From positions 186,001-250,000 of the forward strand of contig NZ_JABASR010000001.1 in assembly GCF_016107525.1 (NCBI RefSeq): a DNA stretch of 64,000 bases, read 5' to 3'. This document shows positions 26,055-35,189 of the stretch, piece after piece; the stretch's first letter is position 1, and each line of letters opens with the position of its first letter. The translations under genes and the position numbers were made by a program. The stretch is from Psychrobacter aquimaris. Its GTDB lineage: Bacteria > Pseudomonadota > Gammaproteobacteria > Pseudomonadales > Moraxellaceae. A model generated the notes under the pieces. The model did no database searches. It was given only the letters and a program-made list of their open reading frames with translations, and was not told the origin of the DNA.

Positions 26055-28193
26055 ATGAAAACGTATTTTGACACTAAATTTGAAGCTCTGGTTATTGATT
26101 TTGGCTATGAAGAAGCATTGGCGAAGATAATCGATATTTTATTGTTCCAAAGCAGTACCCCTTCCACACTTAAAAACAAAGTGAATAAATTTACTGATTT
26201 TTGGTCTTCAGGTTTTATTGTGACGCTATCTCAAGGTCATTTGAGTAATGAGAATTTTGTATTTGCTTTGGGTCAGTATATTCGGTTATCGCATTCATCT
26301 ATAGATGCCTGTATATTGGAAAATCTTCTTAAAATCGACGAAGAAAGTGTCATTAATGCAGTGCGCCTATCAGGTATTATTGCCCAGCCTGAAAACAATT
26401 CTTGGGTGATTTTAAAGAAAATAGCTGATCAGTTTAACCTTCTCAAATTTAATAATTTTTTACGAACAGTTGAATACATACAACTACAGTATCAAGAGCG
26501 CCTCAGTGCCTATAAAAATCTTAAAAATCAGCTACAATTAGATCAGATTACAGCAATGGTATTTAGCAGTTTATATGCTTGTGAGTATTTGATACTGAAT
26601 CCAAAAAGTATAGATAATCTTTATACCCAAATTCCTTATCAACATGGCATTGAAGAATACATACCAGTTGAGAATGTATGGAGAGCATTTAATTACATTA
26701 TTACCAGTGCTAATATTCAAAAAAAAGAATTTACAGAAAAAACATTAGCATCAATTTTTAAAAACACTATGATGCCTTTTATATTAGGACAGACGCCGAA
26801 TAATAAGCTCATGAGTCGTTATGATGATTTTAAAAAAATGGTTGCTTGTCAGGTTGAGATTGATTTGTATCGCGATAAAGTCATAAATGCTTATTGTTTT
26901 GACTTAGAAATAAATTACTATATAGAGAATGAAAAACTAAAGCTTGTGTACTCTAATAAAGAGACTGATCAATTTTCAGATAAACTATCTATTTTATCTA
27001 GTTACTGGTTATACAGAGCATTTGACTCTTTAGATAAAAACCCTTATCTAATTCGATTGGATAAAGGAGTCAATTATGAAGCTAATATAACAGCTTTGGC
27101 AAAAACGCAAGGTATCATTTTACAATTAGAAGAGATTTATGGAATTAATAAAGCTGAATTTGGCGAACAATATGATTTATCTGCTTTAATATTCACTATG
27201 CTGATGATTCAGGCACATTTTGAATATAACTTTGTTCAACCATTTAAAGACATTGCTTTTAGTACTAAAGCTCATCCTTTCATGGCATTGGAAAGGTTAG
27301 TGATACAAGGGCTCTCTAGAGGTCAAGATAGAATGCCTTTAAATCACGCAAAAATTAAAGATAAAGCTATTAAGATGTCAGATTGGATATTAGAAGGTAG
27401 CGGAAATTCAAAAAAGAGAGAGATGAATCGTATTTTGGACTTTTGGTCGCAAAATTTGCGAGAAGGCGAAAGCTCTTCTTATGGGGAAAAATCTTTTTAT
27501 AAGCTTGATGGTTATATGTTTTCATTACCATGGGTAACTTTTCAAAAAAACTTCAATACAGCTACCATAAATACCTTTAGAAAATTGTATAAAAACCGAG
27601 CTGGCTTGAAATTTGAAACTGATTTAATGGAGCAAAATCTAGCTGGACTATTGGCTAAATATAAAGGTGAAGTCTATAGTCAGTATGAGCCTTCAGAGTC
27701 GGGAGTGGGTGAGATAGATGCAATTGTAGTAACAGATAATAAAGTTTTGGTTATTGAACTTAAATCTACTTATGTAAAAAGTAGTGTGAAAGAAATATAT
27801 GAGTATAGAAATTTTGTATTGAAAAAAGCTGCGTATCAATTATCACGTAAGTCTAGCTATGTTAGCGATATTTTTTTACCCAGCCTAGGACTTGATAGCT
27901 CTAAGTTTAGCATTCACTCGTGGATTGTAGACACGACGCTAGAGTTTGATCATGAGTATATTAATGGGTTTTTAAAAATCTCTTTTGAAGAGTTGGTTAT
28001 TATTTTAAAAGGACATAAACAGTATTTTTCAGATATGCTCAAAAATAATGATGATAAAAGCGCTTCTAGTACTTTGGAAGAGAGTTTAGACGCAGTGATT
28101 GAGACTATTGAGAACAATAAATTTTGGGTTGATAACTTACCGCTTGTAAGTTCACTTCAAGAGTCAAATCCTGTTTCTACACTAAAGGCATAA
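26055..28193 (+). CDS. Uncharacterised protein with C-terminal PD-(D/E)XK nuclease-like domain
   Basis: I recognise no named family for the full 712 residues. The first about 515 residues are mostly helical by appearance with no catalytic motif I can name. Residues about 520-600 look like a PD-(D/E)XK nuclease fold: a helix with Glu near 528 (FETDLMEQNL), then GEIDAIV (Asp555) and VLVIELKS (Glu568, Lys570), then a helix rich in Lys/Tyr. The D-x12-E-x-K spacing fits an active nuclease. The gene is strikingly AT-rich (12 G+C in 60 bases at 26881-26940; 32 in 60 at 28921-28980 in the next gene). It starts 39 bases after moxR and ends 2 bases before the VWA gene, so it is likely co-translated. 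Probably acquired DNA. Confidence 0.8.
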   Translation: MKTYFDTKFEALVIDFGYEEALAKIIDILLFQSSTPSTLKNKVNKFTDFWSSGFIVTLSQGHLSNENFVFALGQYIRLSHSSIDACILENLLKIDEESVINAVRLSGIIAQPENNSWVILKKIADQFNLLKFNNFLRTVEYIQLQYQERLSAYKNLKNQLQLDQITAMVFSSLYACEYLILNPKSIDNLYTQIPYQHGIEEYIPVENVWRAFNYIITSANIQKKEFTEKTLASIFKNTMMPFILGQTPNNKLMSRYDDFKKMVACQVEIDLYRDKVINAYCFDLEINYYIENEKLKLVYSNKETDQFSDKLSILSSYWLYRAFDSLDKNPYLIRLDKGVNYEANITALAKTQGIILQLEEIYGINKAEFGEQYDLSALIFTMLMIQAHFEYNFVQPFKDIAFSTKAHPFMALERLVIQGLSRGQDRMPLNHAKIKDKAIKMSDWILEGSGNSKKREMNRILDFWSQNLREGESSSYGEKSFYKLDGYMFSLPWVTFQKNFNTATINTFRKLYKNRAGLKFETDLMEQNLAGLLAKYKGEVYSQYEPSESGVGEIDAIVVTDNKVLVIELKSTYVKSSVKEIYEYRNFVLKKAAYQLSRKSSYVSDIFLPSLGLDSSKFSIHSWIVDTTLEFDHEYINGFLKISFEELVIILKGHKQYFSDMLKNNDDKSASSTLEESLDAVIETIENNKFWVDNLPLVSSLQESNPVSTLKA

Positions 28194-28195
28194 TC

Positions 28196-29419
28196 ATGTT
28201 TATAAAATTGTTCTATACCTTACGTACTTATGGTGTGCCAGTCAGTACGCGTGAGCTGCTTGATCTAAATGCCGCGTTAGATCAAGGGCTGATGATGCAG
28301 CCGCATCCTGAAAATCCAGAGTTGTCTACCTTTGCCAGTCGTGAGGATATGTACCGACTGATTCGACTGTGCATGGTCAAAGACGAGCGCCATTTTGATA
28401 AATTCGATCGAGCTATGGCAGATTATTTCGAAGGCGTCGACAGTCTTGATATGGATGAGCTATTGGCTAAGCTGACTGATGTCCCAAAAGAATGGTTAGA
28501 TTTAAAGCTCGACCCAAAAAATCTAACCGATGAGCAGCGCCGACTGCTAAAAAAATACGGCTCATTAGAGGAGCTGATGAAAGCACTTGAGGAGCGTCTC
28601 AAAGAGCAAAAAGAGCGGCATCAAGGCGGTAGTAAGTGGGTCGGTACTGGTGGTACATCGCCATTTGGTGCCTATGGTGACCATCCGGAAGGCGTACGCG
28701 TTGGCGGTGAGTCACGTAAACGTAGCGCGGCTAAAGTCTGGGAGCAGCGTAAATACCGCAACCTTGATGATGACAGCCAGCTTGGTACTCGACAAATTCA
28801 GATGGCGCTGCGTAATCTACGTCAGTTTGCTCGTACCGGTAGCGCCGATGAGCTAGACATTCATGAGACTATTAAACGCACGGCAAAAAAAGGCGTGCTC
28901 GATATCCATATGCAAGCTGAGCGCCGTAATCGCGTCAAAGTATTGATGCTGTTCGATGTGGGCGGCAGTATGGATGTCCATGTTGAAGCCTTAGAAAAGC
29001 TATTTTCAGCGGCTAGAAATGAATTTAAAACCTTAGAATTTTTTTATTTTCATAACTGTCTTTATGACTATGTTTGGAAGGACAATGACCGTCGTCATAG
29101 TGCGCCGATGCCAACGTATGAGCTGCTCAATAAATACGGTCGCGAATATCGCGTTATCTTCGTCGGTGATGCGTCAATGTCGCCATATGAGCTCATGACA
29201 GTGGGTGGCAGCGTTGAGTATATGAACAATGAGGCGGGTATTGTTTGGCTCAAGCGGGTGCTGGCGCATTTTGATAAAGTCGCTTGGCTCAATCCTGAGG
29301 ATCCCGCGTACTGGCAATATACCCAAACCATCGTTGAAATTAAGAAGCTATTCGACAATAAAATGTACCCGATGACCTTACATGGGGTAGAAGAGATGAC
29401 CAATTATCTAGCGCGTTAA
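28196..29419 (+). CDS. VWA domain protein, CoxE-like
   Basis: A 407-residue von Willebrand factor A protein of the CoxE-like type that pairs with MoxR ATPases. The helical N-terminal part (about 1-150) is followed by a Gly/Arg-rich linker and a VWA domain. Its metal-site motif is DVGGS (Asp254, Ser258), a variant of DxSxS that is common in CoxE-like proteins. GDASMSPYEL provides a later acidic/hydroxyl pair. The start ATG is two bases after the previous stop. MoxR-VWA pairs typically assemble metal cofactors or remodel protein complexes. The target here is unknown. Confidence 0.9.
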   Translation: MFIKLFYTLRTYGVPVSTRELLDLNAALDQGLMMQPHPENPELSTFASREDMYRLIRLCMVKDERHFDKFDRAMADYFEGVDSLDMDELLAKLTDVPKEWLDLKLDPKNLTDEQRRLLKKYGSLEELMKALEERLKEQKERHQGGSKWVGTGGTSPFGAYGDHPEGVRVGGESRKRSAAKVWEQRKYRNLDDDSQLGTRQIQMALRNLRQFARTGSADELDIHETIKRTAKKGVLDIHMQAERRNRVKVLMLFDVGGSMDVHVEALEKLFSAARNEFKTLEFFYFHNCLYDYVWKDNDRRHSAPMPTYELLNKYGREYRVIFVGDASMSPYELMTVGGSVEYMNNEAGIVWLKRVLAHFDKVAWLNPEDPAYWQYTQTIVEIKKLFDNKMYPMTLHGVEEMTNYLAR

Positions 29420-29554
29420 TTTTGAATTCTGGATGAAGATATGCCCTAACTTATAAAACTTATTAATCCTCATCTTTTTTGATAATAGCAGCCGTTATGA
29501 CAGCATAGCGGCTACTTTTTTGTCGAAATAATCTGTATTTGTAGTAATACGGCA

Positions 29555-29583
29555 TTGGTATACTCAGTAAAACGTGATAAAAT
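29555..29583 (+). promoter_or_regulatory. Sigma-70 promoter of hmp
   Basis: TTGGTA (-35), 17-base spacer, TAAAAT (-10). The NsrR-like palindrome begins inside the -10, which fits repression by promoter occlusion. Confidence 0.6.
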
Positions 29584-29598
29584 TCATTTTAAATGAAT
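29582..29598. promoter_or_regulatory. NsrR-like operator upstream of hmp
   Basis: ATTCATTTTAAATGAAT is a perfect 17-bp palindrome. It differs from the established gammaproteobacterial NsrR site core (ATGCATTT-N-AAATGCAT) at one symmetric position in each half. NsrR represses hmp and is inactivated by nitric oxide. Assignment is by similarity and context. Confidence 0.6.
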
Positions 29599-29860
29599 GT
29601 TATAGAGGCGTTTGGACAGATTTGACAAAAAATTTAATGACAAGAATTTGATAATCGTTTGTAAAGACCAGTCGTCGTTGCTTATTTAAGCACTTCATTT
29701 TTCATATATTAATCAATTAACCAACAAATATCATGAATTTATGCCATTTCTAACCATTTGAGTAGCAGAAAAGTGTGTGCAAGTACTGCATTTATTAGAC
29801 TAAGCGCATTTGACACCGCTTCTCATATGTTTCGGAATTGGTATTAATAAGAGAGACAGT

Positions 29861-31057
29861 ATGGCTTCATCAAAGACTTTAGAAATCGTCACCGCAACTG
29901 TTCCCGTCCTTGAAGAGCATGGAACGGCAATCACCACGGTATTTTATAAAAACATGTTTGAAGAGCATCCAAAGCTGTTGGACATATTTAACGAAACCAA
30001 TCAAAAATTGGGTCGTCAACAGACGGCTCTGGCAACGACCGTGTTAGCCGCTGCTAAGCACTTGGATAAATTGGCAACGTTATTGCCACAGGTCACGCAA
30101 ATCAGCCACAAGCATCGTGCTTTACAGATTTTGCCCGAGCATTATCCCATCGTTGGTAAGCATTTAATCGGTGCAATCAAGGAAGTACTGGGAGAGGCGG
30201 CCAATGACGATATCATCGATGCTTGGACTGAAGCTTATGATGAGATTGCCTCAGTATTTATTCAGATAGAACATGGTATGTATGAAGAGGCGATGTGGCA
30301 GGGTTTTGCTCCTTTTACCGTGACTAAAAAGGTAGCAGCCGCTACGGATATTGCTGCCTTTACTGTTGTGCCAGTCAATGATAATGCAGAAAGTCATCAA
30401 GAGATTGACCTGAGTAAATTAAATTTAACCGCGGGTCAGTACATCACGGTGAAAGCAGATCCAAAAGACAGTGACCATGTTGCCCTACGTCATTACTCTT
30501 TGTATTCCGTTAGTACTGATGCAGGTATTCAGTTTGCGGTCAGACGCGATAACCGCAATGAGCATCATGGTTTGGTTTCTAACTATATGCACGACCAATT
30601 AGAAGTGGGTGACACGGTTTTGTTATCGGCGCCAGCAGGTGACTTTGCGCTCAAGCAAGATTTGGTACAGCAAAATGAGATTCCATTGGTATTGATGAGT
30701 GCGGGTGTTGGTGTAACCCCTGTGCTATCTATGTTAGAGGCACAAGTATTAGCCAATCCAAAACGTCCTATTATCTGGGTTTATGCTTGCCAAAATGAAG
30801 CGCATCACGCTTTCAATACTGAAGTAAATAAGCTACTAGAAAAGGCTGAAACTGTAGAGAAGCGTGTCTTCTATTTTGAGTCTGGACAAATATTGAATGA
30901 GGCGTGGCTTGCTCAATTACCTAAGCCTGCTGATATTTATGTCTGTGGCTCGATGCCATTTATGGAAAGTATGATTGATGGTCTAGTGACATTAGATCAC
31001 GGAGTTGATAGCGTCCATTATGAACCGTTTGGTCCCAAGATGAGTCTTGGCGGTTAA
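29861..31057 (+). CDS. hmp: Flavohemoglobin, nitric oxide dioxygenase
   Basis: Oxidises nitric oxide to nitrate with O2 and NAD(P)H. From ATG 29861 (AGAGAGAC upstream) the protein is 398 residues. An upstream in-frame start at 29810 would add 17 residues without a ribosome binding site. The globin domain (about 1-140) has FYKNMFEEHP with the distal Tyr, and the proximal heme His in SHKHRALQI. The FAD domain has RHYSLYSVS and the NAD domain SAGVGVTPVLSMLEA. The C-terminal VHYEPFGP is characteristic. A strong terminator follows. The NsrR-like operator upstream predicts induction by nitric oxide. Confidence 0.95.
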   Translation: MASSKTLEIVTATVPVLEEHGTAITTVFYKNMFEEHPKLLDIFNETNQKLGRQQTALATTVLAAAKHLDKLATLLPQVTQISHKHRALQILPEHYPIVGKHLIGAIKEVLGEAANDDIIDAWTEAYDEIASVFIQIEHGMYEEAMWQGFAPFTVTKKVAAATDIAAFTVVPVNDNAESHQEIDLSKLNLTAGQYITVKADPKDSDHVALRHYSLYSVSTDAGIQFAVRRDNRNEHHGLVSNYMHDQLEVGDTVLLSAPAGDFALKQDLVQQNEIPLVLMSAGVGVTPVLSMLEAQVLANPKRPIIWVYACQNEAHHAFNTEVNKLLEKAETVEKRVFYFESGQILNEAWLAQLPKPADIYVCGSMPFMESMIDGLVTLDHGVDSVHYEPFGPKMSLGG

Positions 31058-31095
31058 TTTTTAGCTATGGTTAGCCATTAACTGTTGCTAGTAAT

Positions 31096-31137
31096 AAAAA
31101 AAGCACTTGGATGACAAAGTCGTCTCAAGTGCTTTTT
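31096..31137. terminator. Terminator after hmp
   Basis: AAAAAGCACTTG / CAAGTGCTTTTT with inner GAC / GTC pairing around AAA. A and T tracts on both sides let it serve both hmp and the converging glycosidase gene. Confidence 0.85.
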
Positions 31138-31190
31138 ATTCAATATAATTTATCTCATTTTTACCACTATTTTCAAAATAGATACACCGC

Positions 31191-32009
31191 CTAATCTTTA
31201 TTTTCAACCAATCCAATCATCACACCCATCTCTTTTTTATCGTGCTTATCCATGCTGGGCACATATAAGGCTGACGCAATCCCGCCATCTAAAAACAGGG
31301 CATTCGGACAGCTTAAGTCATCCTTAAACAACGATGCAAATTGATAAAATGTCACAGGCGCATCGCTATTGACAAATTTTATGTGGCCATCATCACAAAC
31401 ACCTGCGCCATTACGAATCTTGAGTGAGGTGCTATCAGGATTAAATTGCGGATGTATCTCGTTATTGATAACCAGCATAGGACCTGATTGGGTGGCATAC
31501 CAAGGCTTCGCTTCGCCGCTCTTAAGCTGCTCATTTAAGGCATTGCTTTCTGTGATTTGTACCTCTCCAGCTTTATCCCACCACAGCACACCATTGGGCA
31601 GTAAATGAAAATTGCCACCGCCTTCTTTGAGATTTAACGATTTGACCTCTTCACCATCAATGATGGTATAGCCAATCGGTGCATAGTTCTCATTGTACAT
31701 GCCGGCATTCATGGCAAAGTTCAGCGTTTGATTAGAAGGTAATGTTGCTAATAAGGTCTCGAAGGTGAGCAACGACTGCGTACTGTCAGGCTGCTGCCAA
31801 AATAATTTTAATGAGTAGCGGGCATCCATCAAGGCTTGAGCATCAATGCTACAAACACTATAAGAAAATGGTGCTTCTTGAGTCTGACACGACCAGTTTT
31901 GTGTCTCGCTGTCAGCAGCATCAGTGCTTATCGGTTGGCAAGCACTGATGCTGAGTGAAAACAGCGCAATGATCCATAAAGGTAAAGAAAGCGTGAAACT
32001 TGGCATCAA
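31191..32009 (-). CDS. Phosphodiester glycosidase family lipoprotein (NAGPA/DUF2233)
   Basis: A 272-residue exported protein of the phosphodiester glycosidase family (the domain of mammalian NAGPA uncovering enzyme). The N-terminal signal ends in a lipobox ISAC, so it is probably a lipoprotein. The core has FAMNAGMYNENYAPIGYTI, NFHLLPNGVLWWD, ATQSGPMLVI, IRNGAGVC and FLDGGIASALYVP, which are the family's Asn/Asp/Gly-rich blocks. The substrate is probably a sugar phosphodiester, unknown here. Monocistronic; convergent with hmp. Its TAG stop overlaps a degenerate relative of the TA-flanked repeat end. Confidence 0.85.
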   Translation of the reverse strand: MMPSFTLSLPLWIIALFSLSISACQPISTDAADSETQNWSCQTQEAPFSYSVCSIDAQALMDARYSLKLFWQQPDSTQSLLTFETLLATLPSNQTLNFAMNAGMYNENYAPIGYTIIDGEEVKSLNLKEGGGNFHLLPNGVLWWDKAGEVQITESNALNEQLKSGEAKPWYATQSGPMLVINNEIHPQFNPDSTSLKIRNGAGVCDDGHIKFVNSDAPVTFYQFASLFKDDLSCPNALFLDGGIASALYVPSMDKHDKKEMGVMIGLVENKD

Positions 32010-32075
32010 TCATCTGTCTTTTTGATAAAGAGTAAATATAAGCGCTCATGGATAGTAAAATACCAATCACTATTT

Positions 32076-33878
32076 TTAGTCATTGTTAAGCGGAACGTCG
32101 CGAAAAGTATTGTTGACGTTGCCTATTAACTGCCCACCGCCTGTGATGCTCGCAAAGTTGCCAAGGCTCTGCTCCACCGAGGTGCTGGTTTCTCTGCCTT
32201 TATCTCGTGAGTCTTTATTATAAGCAATGAGGGCGTCATCATTGGCTAAAAAGCTATCAGGGTTCGCCATTACCCACATCTGATTAAACACATCTGCGCG
32301 GGCGCTATTATTAAGTAGCGCTCCCTTATCCGTAAAATAAAAGAACTTCGATAATAGCTTTATCTGCCCGTCATCGAGGCGGCGCGCGATATGATATGGT
32401 TGTAATTGGCTTGGGTGTTGCAAGCCGACCGCGCCGACGATACTGGCTAGGGATTTGAGGGTGTTTTTATGGAAGCTTGCGACGCGCTCAGCTTTGCTAG
32501 GGACGTCGAGCGCCTTTTGACGATACGGGTCTTGGGTGGCAACGCCAGTCGGGCAAGTGTTGGTATGGCACGAGCGTGATTGAATACAGCCAACGGCAAA
32601 CATAAAGCCGCGCGCTGAATTACACCAGTCTGCGCCCAAAGCAATCATACGGGCAATATCGAAACCAGAGACGATTTTACCGCTCACGCCAAGTTTGATT
32701 TTATCGCGAATACCTGCGCCTACCAAAGTATTGTGTATTAATAAAAATCCTTCAACCAATGGCATACCGACGTTGTCCATAAATTCGACAGGAGCCGCGC
32801 CAGTACCGCCTTCTGCGCCATCGATGACGATAAAATCAGGATAGTTATCGGTTTCGATCATGGCTTTCACAATGGCCATAAACTGCCAAGGCTGACCGAC
32901 ACAGAGTTTGAAGCCCACAGGTTTGCCACCGGATAAGTCGCGCAGCTGCTGCCAAAAGGCCACCAATTCTCGCGGGGTGCTAAAAGCTGTATGCGACGAT
33001 GGCGAAACACAATCCTGACCTGTCGGTACTTCACGAGTATCGGCGATTTCTTGGGTGATTTTTTCGGCGGGTAACACGCCGCCTTGACCAGGTTTTGCCC
33101 CTTGAGATAGTTTGATTTCAATCATTTTAACTTGCGGATCGACGGCTTTTTCGGCAAAAGACTGCGGGTCAAAGTTACCCTGCTCATCACGGCAACCAAA
33201 ATATCCTGTACCCAGCTCCCAAATCAAATCGCCACCGAACTTGCGATGATAAGGGCTGATTGCGCCTTCGCCTGTATCGTGGGTAAAGCCGCCTATTTTT
33301 GCACCTTGATTGAGCGCCATAATTGCATTAGCCGATAAGCTGCCAAAGCTCATTGCCGAGATATTAAACACCGACATATCGTGTGGCTGCTGACAACGCT
33401 CGCCGCCTACCATAATACGAAAATCTTTGTTTTCTAGAGGCTGGCTAATCGCTGATTGCAAAAACCATTCTTTACCATTTGTGTATAAATTATCTAGCGT
33501 ACCAAAAGCATTGGTGTCACTGACGTTCTTAGCACGTTGATAAATTAGCGCCCGCTGCTGGCGTGAAAACGGTACTTGCTCTTTGTCATTTTCTAGTAAA
33601 TATTGACGAATTTCAGGACGAAAATCTTCGAGTACATAGCGAATGTGTCCGGCAACGGGATAGTTTTTCAAAATAGAATGCTTTGATTGTATGAGGTCAT
33701 AAACCCCCAAGCAAACCCCAAACCCGCCGAGAATAATCAACCACCAATTTAGCAATAGTAGACCTGCTAAAAATATTAATATGGCCGCGCCAAAGGTGCT
33801 ATAACGCAGCAATAAGCCGACCAAATACGGAGAGCTGGTTTTAGGTTCAGGATTTAGATTGGTACGAGATTGGGGCAT
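32076..33878 (-). CDS. FMN-binding glutamate synthase family protein
   Basis: A 600-residue membrane-anchored protein from the preferred ATG at 33878 (MPQSRTNL). The longest frame begins at 33929. Two N-terminal membrane segments (about 20-65) precede a GltB-like FMN TIM barrel: ISAMSFGSLSANAI, GFTHDTGEGAISPYH, IKLSQGAKPGQGG, DGAEGGTGAAP and the cysteine cluster SCHTNTCPTGVATQ. It lacks the glutaminase and the large C-terminal glutamate-synthase domains, so it is a stand-alone FMN/Fe-S oxidoreductase of unknown substrate rather than glutamate synthase itself. Apparently monocistronic. Confidence 0.88.
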   Translation of the reverse strand: MPQSRTNLNPEPKTSSPYLVGLLLRYSTFGAAILIFLAGLLLLNWWLIILGGFGVCLGVYDLIQSKHSILKNYPVAGHIRYVLEDFRPEIRQYLLENDKEQVPFSRQQRALIYQRAKNVSDTNAFGTLDNLYTNGKEWFLQSAISQPLENKDFRIMVGGERCQQPHDMSVFNISAMSFGSLSANAIMALNQGAKIGGFTHDTGEGAISPYHRKFGGDLIWELGTGYFGCRDEQGNFDPQSFAEKAVDPQVKMIEIKLSQGAKPGQGGVLPAEKITQEIADTREVPTGQDCVSPSSHTAFSTPRELVAFWQQLRDLSGGKPVGFKLCVGQPWQFMAIVKAMIETDNYPDFIVIDGAEGGTGAAPVEFMDNVGMPLVEGFLLIHNTLVGAGIRDKIKLGVSGKIVSGFDIARMIALGADWCNSARGFMFAVGCIQSRSCHTNTCPTGVATQDPYRQKALDVPSKAERVASFHKNTLKSLASIVGAVGLQHPSQLQPYHIARRLDDGQIKLLSKFFYFTDKGALLNNSARADVFNQMWVMANPDSFLANDDALIAYNKDSRDKGRETSTSVEQSLGNFASITGGGQLIGNVNNTFRDVPLNND

Positions 33879-34085
33879 AGCTACACTCAACAGTAATACG
33901 TAAATATTAAAAAGGTGATAATGATTCAAAGAGAAAGTAGGGCAAAAACCACCCTCACATGACCATCATTATTAGACACCGACAAAGGGCTCAGATTTAT
34001 CGCCTACATCATACACATATGATATCACCGCATCGCAGTAATTGGGTAACAGTGTGCTACTGTTGGTGTTGCTACTGGTGTGATT

Positions 34086-35189
34086 TTAACAGGCAACTTG
34101 TACCAAAGTTTTCTGCTCATCGATCACTTTAAGCGTAATCTCAACGGGTAAAAATTGCTGAATGAGCCATGCTTGAGTTTTAGTGTGCTCACTAACGACA
34201 TGCGCGGTAAAATCGCCGCCGCCTGCTACAGCCAACGGTAAGAGTAGTTGGTCGGTTAAGTATTCATCGACCAGTGCATCGGTGTCAAATACATAACGTT
34301 TGACTAAGCCTGATAAACGACTACCTATCTTTTCCGCTGAGCTGCGCTTTTCTCCTAGTAAAGTAAACATCTCGGAGTGATACTCTTTATGGTTTTGGGT
34401 GTCAGCAATCTCACGAGTGACTTTTGCATAGCAAGTATTGCCTTCACCAATACCGTGTAATTTATTGCCGCGCGTCGTAATAAGCGCCTCATCAATACCT
34501 GCTTCAATCAATGTGGCTTTTGCGCTGGCAAGCTCACGTTTGCAAATATCGTATTCTAGATTGAGTACGCTTGCGACTAAAGCGATATTGACCAACTCGC
34601 CACGTTCAGTAAGTTTAAATGGCAATGTATTAGCACGGCGCATGAACGGCGTGATTGTCGCTTTAATCGTACCCCCACCGATGGGTGCAAACCCTACTTG
34701 CTGCAATTCAATATCGATTTGCATTCCTAATTTCGCCAATGCAGGAACAAACGCCTCAGTTAAAAAGTCCGTGGTTGGCGCGAGTGGATTATGCGTGCCA
34801 CCTTTTATCGTCACAGTTGATTGCGAGCGTTCATCAGTATTGGCAAAAAGTAGGGCAGGTAATAGCGTTTGCAGCACCAGACTGGTACTACCTGCCGAAC
34901 CAATATCAAAGTTATAATCGCCCGCTTGTACGGTGCTTGGTGTAAAGGTAAAGGCCGTACTACCCAAATGCGCGCCCGATACGCTAGCATTTGAAATCTG
35001 TTGTGATGCTTGCACACACATCAAATGTTGGCGCATCAGACCGGGTTTGGCGCGTCCTGCACGTATATTGGTGATCTCAATTGGCGTACCAGTGAGCATC
35101 GAGAGAGACAATGCGGTACGGATAATTTGTCCACCGCCTTCGCCTGTGCTGCCGTCGATTTTTAGGGTTTTATGTGTTGATGCTGGCAT
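34086..35189 (-). CDS. rtcA: RNA 3'-terminal phosphate cyclase
   Basis: ATP-dependent enzyme that converts RNA 3'-phosphate to 2',3'-cyclic phosphate through an adenylated histidine. The 367-residue protein has IDGSTGEGGGQIIRTALSLS at the start, the FNIRAGR-like ITNIRAGRAKPGL, IGSAGSTSLVLQTLLP and KGGTHNPLAPTTDF. The catalytic histidine is probably in SEHTKTQAWL near residue 330. In family context it works with RtcB. It is the last gene of the minus-strand rtcB side, 355 bases after the DIP1984 gene, so it may have its own promoter. Confidence 0.95.
   Translation of the reverse strand: MPASTHKTLKIDGSTGEGGGQIIRTALSLSMLTGTPIEITNIRAGRAKPGLMRQHLMCVQASQQISNASVSGAHLGSTAFTFTPSTVQAGDYNFDIGSAGSTSLVLQTLLPALLFANTDERSQSTVTIKGGTHNPLAPTTDFLTEAFVPALAKLGMQIDIELQQVGFAPIGGGTIKATITPFMRRANTLPFKLTERGELVNIALVASVLNLEYDICKRELASAKATLIEAGIDEALITTRGNKLHGIGEGNTCYAKVTREIADTQNHKEYHSEMFTLLGEKRSSAEKIGSRLSGLVKRYVFDTDALVDEYLTDQLLLPLAVAGGGDFTAHVVSEHTKTQAWLIQQFLPVEITLKVIDEQKTLVQVAC

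Larger units (their letters stand above)
29420..29860. other. hmp leader and promoter region
   Basis: This gap of about 440 bases holds a promoter and NsrR-like palindrome (29555-29598). A single motif TGAAGATATGCCCTA at 29434-29448 resembles the ends of the TA-flanked repeats. The remaining about 260 bases before the hmp start show nothing I can name, so the leader is unusually long. Confidence 0.5.

Noticed and set aside
34438..34917. 159-codon plus-strand ORF
   Set aside because: Fully antisense to rtcA, whose conserved motifs account for the open frame.
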